A stretch of DNA of 64,000 nucleotides from Duncaniella sp. (GTDB lineage Bacteria; Bacteroidota; Bacteroidia; Bacteroidales; Muribaculaceae). A program made the translations under genes and the position numbers. A model generated the notes under the pieces. That model did not search any database, was not told where the DNA came from, and saw only the letters and a program-made list of their open reading frames with translations. Positions 34,362 through 40,616 of the stretch are shown one piece after another (position 1 is the stretch's first letter; each line of letters begins with the position of its first letter). The DNA lies in assembly GCA_029060405.1 (NCBI GenBank), contig JAIDUB010000081.1, positions 1-64,000 on the forward strand. Direction: 5' to 3'.

Positions 34362-34793
34362 TTAGGATAGTTGAGTATAATCGGGCATAGGAGTTTTCGG
34401 TGGTATTTTAGCACCGGAATTATTCCTATTCCATGTTTTAATTAGATATTGCCAGTTACTCTCTCCGTCTTCATATTTCTTAAGGAAATCTATTAGAGCT
34501 TTTACTTCTCGAGAATTTAATTTATCGGTATATTTACCACCATGTGGGAAATATTCCGGTGTTAAAATTTTCACTGCAATTTCGACAGTAGAATTTTGAG
34601 GGTAGTTACCCGAATCTGAAATATGAAAATGTGGGATATTTCCACCATCATTCATCCAAATGTATATGTAGAGATTATTGAAACGACCAATCTTTGCCAT
34701 TTCAAACAGCCTATCATCATTGGAATTATGTATGTCTAATGACTCAGCGAGCATATTATATAAAAGATATTCATCAAAATTCATTTTATCCAT
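34362..34793 (-). CDS. Islet protein with IPHFHI motif (DUF4160-like)
   Basis: 143 aa, no signal peptide. The central strand NNLYIYIWMNDGGNIPHFHISD resembles the histidine-containing HFH motif of small DUF4160-type proteins, which occur near toxin-antitoxin and mobile loci. The rest (REVKALIDFLKKYEDGESNWQYLIKTWN) resembles proteins seen in Bacteroides mobile islands, but I cannot name a function. The start at 34793 is followed by another Met at codon 4. AT-rich like the rest of the islet and separated from the nuclease gene by a terminator, so it is an independent unit. Confidence 0.6.
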   Translation of the reverse strand: MDKMNFDEYLLYNMLAESLDIHNSNDDRLFEMAKIGRFNNLYIYIWMNDGGNIPHFHISDSGNYPQNSTVEIAVKILTPEYFPHGGKYTDKLNSREVKALIDFLKKYEDGESNWQYLIKTWNRNNSGAKIPPKTPMPDYTQLS

Positions 34794-34984
34794 AATTTTA
34801 TTATTTTAGTTTTTATGATAATTATACTACCCATTCTGCGATTTGTTACAAAATACACGCCTAAAAATATGTTAAAAATATCTTAGACCCATGCTTTCGC
34901 ACTCTTTTCGATATTCTTTGTCTTGCTGTCGAGATATGAGTTGCTCCACAAAAGCAGGTTTCAAGCAGATTTGGTCTGCGGCTT

Positions 34985-35773
34985 GGGGCGTATATAGTTG
35001 AAGAAACTACGCTTCTGTCCCGCGAGGGTAACCCTTATCCGCGCATGGTGGAGACTCCTTCGGGTATGCTTAATGCCGTGGGGCTGCAAAACAAGGGCGT
35101 GGATTATTTTATCGAGCATATCTTTCCGCGTATCAAGGAGATAGATTCACGCATGATAGTTAATGTGTCGGGTTCGCGTGTGGATGACTACGTGGAGACC
35201 GCCCGCCGCCTTGCCCCTCTTGATGGCGTGGCTGCCATCGAGGTCAATATCTCGTGTCCTAACGTGAAGGAAGGCGGTATGGCATTCGTTCCCACATGCG
35301 AGGGCGCTGCTGAAGTCACTGCTGCGGTACGCAAGGCATTCCCGCGTGAAATGATTGTGAAGCTGTCGCCTAATGTCACGAGCATCGCCGATATCGCCCG
35401 CGCTGTCGAAGCCGAGGGCGCCGACTCGGTTTCGCTCATCAACACTCTCATGGGTATGGCTATCGATACGGAGCGCCGCCGTCCTTATCTGTCGACCGTT
35501 ACCGGCGGATTGTCGGGGGCTGCCGTGCGTCCCGTCGCTGTAAGAATGGTATGGCAGGTGAAAAAAGCGGTGAAAATTCCGGTGATAGGTCTGGGAGGTA
35601 TCATGAACGGACGCGATGCCATTGAATTCATGCTTGCCGGCGCTACAGCGGTGCAGGTAGGTACAGCCAATTTTATCGATCCGGCAGTTACGGTTAAAAT
35701 CGTTGACTATATCGATGACTGGTGCTCCCGCCACGGCGTTGCCGATATCAATGAAATCGTGGGGGAAATCTGA
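34985..35773 (+). pseudogene. pyrD: 5'-truncated second copy of pyrD
   Basis: Homology to pyrD starts at codon 40 and runs to the stop. The first ~70 bp are diverged (the FMN-site KG of KGTT reads EE here), a few differences continue to about 35200, and beyond that I see no difference from the intact gene at 32058-32626. The track ORF at 35045 starts at internal Met60. It lacks the first 59 residues, including Lys45 and the TASGTFGYG loop, so it should not be an active enzyme. No promoter is evident. Confidence 0.88.
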
Positions 35774-35850
35774 TGATTCATGATTCATGATTCATGATTA
35801 ACGATTCATGATTAACGATTCATGATTAATGATTATCGATTAATGATTTT
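35774..35850. repeat. Heptamer tandem repeat after the truncated pyrD
   Basis: Eleven 7-bp units (TGATTCA, TGATTAA, CGATTCA and variants) begin directly after the stop codon. The array is three units longer than its counterpart after the intact gene. Confidence 0.9.
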
Positions 35851-36081
35851 CAATGGAGAATTACGACGCATGCCGTAATTCTCCATTTTTAACTACTAAT
35901 CAGGATTTTGCGCATAAATTGGTTGCTGCCAAAAGCCTTCTGAATTCTCGAGCGTTCCCTTTGCGAACGTCACAATGCGTCCTTCCCGGACTCGAGAGGG
36001 ATATGTGTAGCTTTCCTCGCACTGAAGTACGAGGTTTTTGACAATATTGTGCCTCTGGCACAAACAGTTACCCCCCCCCTA
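35851..36081. other. Intergenic remnant with C9 homopolymer
   Basis: First ~57 bp repeat the sequence following the intact pyrD (small hairpin ggagaattacg / taattctcc). The rest matches nothing else in the window and contains a ctcgag-bounded segment and nine consecutive C at 36071-36079. No gene is seen. Confidence 0.6.
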
Positions 36082-36120
36082 AGATTAAGGATTAATCGTT
36101 AATCATGAATCATTAATCAT
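36082..36120. repeat. Heptamer tandem repeat abutting the alcohol dehydrogenase stop
   Basis: On the minus strand it reads TGATTAA-TGATTCA-TGATTAA-CGATTAA, directly after the stop codon of the minus-strand dehydrogenase gene. It is thus in the same orientation relative to the gene as in pyrD. Confidence 0.85.
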
Positions 36121-37290
36121 TTAAAGGGTGAGCTGATAGATGATGCGGGTCTCGGTGGGAGTGAGGGGGTAGTAGCCGCCAATCACGCCACCTTTGTTTT
36201 TGTGCAGACGCTCCACGAGTTGATCAATATCAGGCTCAGTTATGCCTAATTCATCCATAGTCACGGGCATGCCGAGGCTCTTGAAAAACGTTTTGAGTTT
36301 CATCACGCCCTCCATGGCAGCCTTTTGGTCATCATCTTCTTTTACACCCCATATGCGGCGCGCGAGTTGGGCTCCTTTTTCGGGATGATTCTTGGCCATG
36401 AACGTCATCCACGCGGGGAATACAACCGCCAGCCCGGCACCGTGAGCCACATCATAAAGGGCACTGATTTCATGCTCCATAGCGTGAGAAGCCCAGTCCT
36501 CCTTGCGGCCTGTTCCACACACACCGTTGTGAGCCAGAGTTCCGCTCCACATTATATTGGCACGGGCGTCATAATCGGCAGGATCAGCCATCACCTTAGG
36601 CGCTTCCTCGATTATCGCCATAAGCACGCCTTCGGCCACACGGTCGGTAATCTCCACACAAGGAGTGTCGGAGAAATAGCGCTCGAAGATATGCGCCATC
36701 ATGTCGACTATACCGCAAGCCGTCTGATAAGGCGGGAGAGTGAAAGTTAATTCAGGATTCATCAGCGCGAATTTCGGGCGCAGAGCCACCTCGGTGCGGA
36801 TCGAGATTTTAACCTTGCCGTCGATTTTGGTGATGACGGAATTACCCGAGCCCTCGCTGCCGGCAGCAGGGATGGTGAGTATTACGCCGAGCGGCAGGGT
36901 CTCACCAATCACAGCCTTACCCTCGAAGAAATCCCAGAAGTCGCCATCGTAGGGCACGCCTGCGGCAATAGCCTTGGCCGTGTCAATCACACTGCCTCCG
37001 CCCACAGCAAGCAGAGCGTCAAGCCCCTCGGTACGCATCAGGTCGATACCCTCGCGCACCTTGTCGTCGGTGGGATTGGGTCGCACACCTCCAAGCTCTT
37101 TCCACTCCACGCCTGCCTCGGCAAGCGAAGCGCGCACCTTAGCGAGCAGACCCGAAGCCTCGGCCGAACGACCGCCGTAAACCATCAATACCTTGCGGCC
37201 GAGCATTGAGGTGGTAAGCGCGCCGGCCTGCATCTCCACGCCGCGTCCGAACACATATTTCGTCGGAGTCCAGAAAGTGAAATTTTCCAT
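36121..37290 (-). CDS. Iron-containing alcohol dehydrogenase (YqhD/BDH type)
   Basis: Reduces aldehydes with NAD(P)H in fermentation or detoxification. 389 aa, starting MENFTFWTPTKYVFGRG as in YqhD and butanol dehydrogenases. The cofactor loop is GGGSVIDTAKAIA. Metal ligands are visible as Asp and His in CGIVDMMAHIFER and two His in HAMEHEISALYDVAHGAGLA. Intact. It is followed by a heptamer repeat and lies 26 bp after the PH-domain gene, so the two may share a transcript. Physiological substrate unknown. Confidence 0.93.
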   Translation of the reverse strand: MENFTFWTPTKYVFGRGVEMQAGALTTSMLGRKVLMVYGGRSAEASGLLAKVRASLAEAGVEWKELGGVRPNPTDDKVREGIDLMRTEGLDALLAVGGGSVIDTAKAIAAGVPYDGDFWDFFEGKAVIGETLPLGVILTIPAAGSEGSGNSVITKIDGKVKISIRTEVALRPKFALMNPELTFTLPPYQTACGIVDMMAHIFERYFSDTPCVEITDRVAEGVLMAIIEEAPKVMADPADYDARANIMWSGTLAHNGVCGTGRKEDWASHAMEHEISALYDVAHGAGLAVVFPAWMTFMAKNHPEKGAQLARRIWGVKEDDDQKAAMEGVMKLKTFFKSLGMPVTMDELGITEPDIDQLVERLHKNKGGVIGGYYPLTPTETRIIYQLTL

Positions 37291-37316
37291 AATCTTATTG
37301 TATCACTAATTATTGT

Positions 37317-37811
37317 TTATTTTGAATCAGGTTGCATTTTTTCGCGGATAGCATCCGCTACGGCTGCATGGTCTTCGCACCCGATGAGAAACATTTTTCC
37401 GTCGCTGAGCGTCACAAGAAAACATTCGTCGGGCTTACCGTAAAAAGCGCGGTACCGTCCTATACGGTTATCCTTGAACCATCCCCACGATCCCAACCAA
37501 TCGCGAGAGCCGAAAGGCGACTTCGCCGTGGCCGAAGGGATGAATTCCTTTACCTTTATAATCTTGTCAAAAGGGATATTCTTGCAGTTGAGAAGACTTT
37601 TCAGCTTGATTCCCCTGTCGGTAACGCTCACCGATACAGGCGCGAAGAAAAGCATGAGCACAAGCATGATGGCGAGAAGGCCACCGAGCAACCATATGTA
37701 AAACATGTCACCATGTCGCTGATACCTCGACCATGCGACGGCCGCCACTACAAGCACCGAAATCACAGGCACTGTAATACTCTTTACGGTATATCTAACT
37801 TTCTTTTTCAT
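37317..37811 (-). CDS. Membrane protein with bacterial PH-like domain
   Basis: 164 aa. Two membrane helices (ITVPVISVLVVAAVAW and YIWLLGGLLAIMLVLMLFFAP) are followed by a cytoplasmic beta-rich domain of about 95 residues ending in a helix (FLVTLSDGKMFLIGCEDHAAVADAIREKM). That is the usual layout of bacterial PH_10-type proteins. Function unknown. Its leader region holds a complete promoter, a structured RNA and a terminator 70 bp before the start, so its expression may be attenuated. Confidence 0.8.
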   Translation of the reverse strand: MKKKVRYTVKSITVPVISVLVVAAVAWSRYQRHGDMFYIWLLGGLLAIMLVLMLFFAPVSVSVTDRGIKLKSLLNCKNIPFDKIIKVKEFIPSATAKSPFGSRDWLGSWGWFKDNRIGRYRAFYGKPDECFLVTLSDGKMFLIGCEDHAAVADAIREKMQPDSK

Positions 37812-37881
37812 ACAGCAAAAATAATAAAAATTTTCAAGGAACGGATTATTCCCTTAAAAGTAAATTATTCAGGATAATTGT

Positions 37882-37915
37882 AAAAAAAATGGCCGCTGCG
37901 TCGCGCAGAAGCCAT
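37882..37915 (-). terminator. Minus-strand intrinsic terminator upstream of the PH-domain gene
   Basis: Stem atggc-cg-ctgcg / cgcag-aa-gccat with a 3-nt loop, followed on the minus strand by TTTTTTTT. It ends the RNA that starts near 38147. Confidence 0.85.
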
Positions 37916-38147
37916 CCGGGAAATTATAATCATCAATTCTAATTATCGGTATTTTCAAGTGTGCATGAATAGGGAGGTTATTCCCGCGGTGTTACCGAAA
38001 ATCACCTTGTTTTTCGATGACGGGCTGAATGAAAAAATCAGGAGAGAGTTTTCATAGGGAGAGAACTGTTCCGTTTTCTTTATTTCCTCCCGCCCGGTAA
38101 AGATTTAGCAGGTACATTGAATAAAGACTGGAATATATTAATGGATA
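37882..38147 (-). ncRNA. Candidate structured small RNA or leader with pseudoknot
   Basis: It starts from a consensus promoter and ends at a strong terminator, about 265 nt. In + coordinates, cctccc (38086-38091) pairs with gggagg (37972-37977); cggg (38021-38024) with cccg (37983-37986); ttttcg (38011-38016) with cgaaaa (37996-38001). The loop of the last stem contains cacc (38003-38006), which pairs with ggtg (37988-37991), forming an H-type pseudoknot. A possible 21-codon ORF starts MYLLNLYRAGG in the 5' part. I recognise no known RNA class. It may be a leader of the PH-domain gene or a free small RNA. Confidence 0.5.
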
Positions 38148-38154
38148 TTGTAGC

Positions 38155-38186
38155 GCAAAGGTAGTGGATGCGCGGGTATTAAACAA
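38155..38186 (-). promoter_or_regulatory. Consensus minus-strand promoter
   Basis: Minus strand: TTG (38184-38186), exactly 20 bp, then TACCTTTGC (38155-38163). No protein gene follows closely; it drives the candidate RNA ending at 37882. Confidence 0.75.
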
Positions 38187-38290
38187 GTGATTATGTGATA
38201 TTTAACTATATATTACGGGCTTTTAAGGAATACTTGGTTAAAACTTTGAAAAAGATTATAATTTTAACGTGTAATTTCACATTTTATTCT

Positions 38291-38299
38291 TACTTTTGC
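38291..38299 (+). promoter_or_regulatory. Promoter -7 element of the GH13 lipoprotein
   Basis: TACTTTTGC, 36 bp before the ATG. The -33 box is not clear. Confidence 0.55.
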
Positions 38300-38334
38300 G
38301 ATATCGTACTTACAATCCCATATCAATCATACCA

Positions 38335-39768
38335 ATGAAAAAAATTCTTTTATGTATCTGTGCCGTGGCTGCCGTAGCGGTGGTCATGGTATCCTGCTCG
38401 GGTAAGTCGGCCAAGGAGACCGCCGGGCAGAAAGATTCAACCTACACTACTGTGAATCACCCTGAATGGTCGCGAAATGCGGTGATTTATGAGGTTAATG
38501 TGCGCCAGTACAGCGACTCGGGTACCATCACGGCTTTTGACGAGCAGTTGCCGCGTCTGAAAGACCTCGGTGTCGACATTCTCTGGTTCATGCCCATCTA
38601 TCCTATCAGCGAGAAAAACCGCAAGGGTGAGCTCGGCAGCTACTATGCCGTGAAGGATTACAAGGCATTCAATCCCGAGTTCGGTACTCTCGATCAGTTT
38701 AAGGCTACCGTAGCGAAAGCTCACGATCTGGGCATGAAAGTGATTCTTGACTGGGTGCCTAACCACTCGGGCTGCGATAATGCGTGGGTCGAGGAGCATC
38801 CTGACTGGTATGCCAAGGATTCACTCGGCAATATGTATGGCCCGTATGACTGGACCGACGTTTATAAATTCGACTACTCCAATCCCGAGATGCGTGCCGC
38901 TATGATAGATGCGTTCAAGTTCTGGCTCACCGAGGTGGGTGTGGACGGTTTCCGCTGCGACGTGGCTATGGAAGTGCCCGTTGATTTCTGGGATGAGGCA
39001 CGTCCGCAGCTTCAAGCCGTGAAGCCCGAGCTCTTCATGCTTGCCGAGGCAAGTGTGCCCGCGCTTCAGAAAAACGGTTTTGACATGGGCTACAACTGGC
39101 CTATGAAAGACCTCTTCAGCGAAATCGCGGCTACCTCGGGTCAGTACACATTCAAGAATGAAAAAGGCGAGGTGCGCAGTTTCCCCGTGCGTCATGCCAC
39201 CGACATAGATTCGCTTCTCGCTCAGCAGGCAGCCGCTTATCCCCGCGATACTTACCTGATGAATATGGTTACCAACCACGACCTCAATTCGTGGGAGGGT
39301 ACTGAGTTTGATCGTCTCGGCAATCTTACCGATGCTTTCGCCGTGCTGTCCTACACCCTTCCCGGCATGCCGCTCATCTATACCGGACAGGAGACCGGCA
39401 TGAACCGCGCGCTCGAGTTCTTCGTAAAGGATAAAGCACCCGAGTGGGAGCCCCGCAATGAATATTTTGAATTCTACAAGAATCTCAATAACCTCAAGCA
39501 CACTCAGGAAGCCCTTCGCGCCGGAGAAGAGGGAGGTGAAATGGTGCGCTATCTCACCGAAAGCCCTGATCTGTACGTGTTCTCACGCGCTAAGAATGAT
39601 TCAGAAGTATTCGTAATGGTAAATCTCGGCGCTGAGGAGCAGGCTGTAACTTTCGCCGATGCCGCTCCCGCTGTAGATGAAACAGTGGTAGACTTCTTCA
39701 CCGGCGAAGCCGCTGCCATGCCCGCTTCACTGAAGCCCGGCGAATATCGCGTATTCGTAAAGAAATAA
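38335..39768 (+). CDS. GH13 alpha-amylase-family lipoprotein
   Basis: 477 aa from the ATG at 38335, which opens a lipoprotein signal (VVMVSCSG, Cys21). The track adds 13 upstream residues that cover the promoter region. The four GH13 regions are complete: DWVPNHSG (I), GFRCDVAME with nucleophile Asp209 (II), LAEAS with acid/base Glu238 (III) and VTNHD with Asp316 (IV). A C-terminal beta domain follows. It should hydrolyse alpha-glucan oligosaccharides at the cell envelope. No SusC/D pair is nearby, so it is not in a standard polysaccharide locus. Exact specificity is unknown. Confidence 0.93.
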   Translation: MKKILLCICAVAAVAVVMVSCSGKSAKETAGQKDSTYTTVNHPEWSRNAVIYEVNVRQYSDSGTITAFDEQLPRLKDLGVDILWFMPIYPISEKNRKGELGSYYAVKDYKAFNPEFGTLDQFKATVAKAHDLGMKVILDWVPNHSGCDNAWVEEHPDWYAKDSLGNMYGPYDWTDVYKFDYSNPEMRAAMIDAFKFWLTEVGVDGFRCDVAMEVPVDFWDEARPQLQAVKPELFMLAEASVPALQKNGFDMGYNWPMKDLFSEIAATSGQYTFKNEKGEVRSFPVRHATDIDSLLAQQAAAYPRDTYLMNMVTNHDLNSWEGTEFDRLGNLTDAFAVLSYTLPGMPLIYTGQETGMNRALEFFVKDKAPEWEPRNEYFEFYKNLNNLKHTQEALRAGEEGGEMVRYLTESPDLYVFSRAKNDSEVFVMVNLGAEEQAVTFADAAPAVDETVVDFFTGEAAAMPASLKPGEYRVFVKK

Positions 39769-39790
39769 TCAATATCGTTTCATAATCTCA

Positions 39791-39836
39791 GCCCTGCGGA
39801 CGCGCTTTGGAAGGCCTCCGCAGGGCCTATTTTTAT
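39791..39836 (+). terminator. Intrinsic terminator after the GH13 gene
   Basis: gccctgcgga / tccgcagggc stem followed by CTATTTTTATC. Confidence 0.9.
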
Positions 39837-39848
39837 CCAATATTATTT

Positions 39849-39886
39849 CTGTAGTGGATAAAATGTAACTTTTTTATCCACTACAG
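39849..39886. promoter_or_regulatory. 15-bp perfect inverted repeat, candidate operator
   Basis: ctgtagtggataaaa and ttttatccactacag separated by 8 bp. It ends 23 bp before the -7 element of the next gene, overlapping the -33 area. It is not followed by a T run on the plus strand, so an operator is more likely than a terminator. Confidence 0.55.
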
Positions 39887-39909
39887 TGGTTTTATTGGAT
39901 ACAGTTGGT

Positions 39910-39918
39910 TATATTTGC
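39910..39918 (+). promoter_or_regulatory. Promoter -7 element of the 155-aa membrane protein
   Basis: TATATTTGC, 28 bp before the ATG at 39947. No well-spaced -33 TTG is seen. Confidence 0.55.
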
Positions 39919-39946
39919 AATGTGATAATCTTTTTGATTGAAAATT

Positions 39947-40414
39947 ATGAAAAATAGAGCAATATTGACGGCTATTTTACTTTCACTGCCTTTTGTGGCC
40001 AGTGCCAATATGATTTGGCCATCGCTCATTATTGTGCAGAAGTATTATGCTTGGTATGTGATTTTAGCTGCATTGATTATTGAGGTTGTGGCTGCTCATA
40101 TATTTCTCAAGACAGATTGGCTGAAGTCAATATTAGTAATGGTTGTGGTAAATGTTATTTCAGCACTTGTCGGTTTGATTCTTATACCTGTGAGTGGCCT
40201 GCTAATAGAAGTGCTGATGACACCGTTTGCTCTGGGAACATTTAGTTTATTAAATTGGATCCTGGAATATTTGTGTGCTGTTTTGGTAAATACCTGTGTG
40301 GAAGGATTAATGCTGAAATGGATATTCAAATATCAGTTCAAGCCTAATTTCTGGTGGCTTTTTGTCGCTAATTTAATCAGTGTAATCATCAGCTTCGTTT
40401 TGATTTTCGTATAA
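39947..40414 (+). CDS. Small multi-pass membrane protein of unknown function
   Basis: 155 aa from the ATG at 39947; the track begins three codons earlier at a TTG. It has about four to five hydrophobic helices and almost no charged loops (YVILAALIIEVVAAHIFL, ILVMVVVNVISALVGLILIPVSG). It may have a cleavable signal (LLSLPFVASA). The base composition is AT-richer than ileS next to it. The family is unknown to me. A perfect inverted repeat directly upstream suggests repressor control. Confidence 0.7.
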   Translation: MKNRAILTAILLSLPFVASANMIWPSLIIVQKYYAWYVILAALIIEVVAAHIFLKTDWLKSILVMVVVNVISALVGLILIPVSGLLIEVLMTPFALGTFSLLNWILEYLCAVLVNTCVEGLMLKWIFKYQFKPNFWWLFVANLISVIISFVLIFV

Positions 40415-40550
40415 TGACAATCTTGATTTAATTTAGCCCTTCGGAGTCCATTATTGCCTTTGCAGGTCTGAGTTCTTATTTGCAGCACACACCCTGAGAC
40501 AAAATTGCTTACTCGGATGTGATTGCCATGGATTATCACTTGCTTTATAT

Positions 40551-40582
40551 TTGTGTTTGCGATAAAAAATTGCTAAATTTGC
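40551..40582 (+). promoter_or_regulatory. Promoter of the ileS operon
   Basis: TTG (40551-40553), exactly 20 bp, then TAAATTTGC (40574-40582), about 35 bp before the ileS ATG. Confidence 0.8.
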
Positions 40583-40616
40583 GGAGATTTTCAAGAACTT
40601 AATTTAACCTCTCTAT

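Larger units (their letters stand above)
32739..35906. mobile_element. AT-rich islet ending in a truncated pyrD copy; flanked by ~0.9-kb direct repeats
   Basis: The sequence from about 31838 to 32738 (pyrD from codon 40 onward, heptamer array, and a further ~60 bp ending aatcaggattt) recurs at 34985-35906. Between the copies lie about 2.2 kb of visibly AT-richer DNA with minus-strand orphan genes. No integrase, transposase or terminal inverted repeat is present. Homologous recombination between the repeats would remove the islet and leave one intact pyrD. Origin by transfer with a captured pyrD end is inference. Confidence 0.7.

Noticed and set aside
32739-34984. Insertion sequence or integron
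   Set aside because: No transposase, integrase, terminal inverted repeat or attC-like site was found; the only repeats are the pyrD duplications.
36071-36079. C9 homopolymer as a phase-variable tract
   Set aside because: It is intergenic, at the 3' side of both neighbouring genes, so slippage would not alter a protein; noted only.
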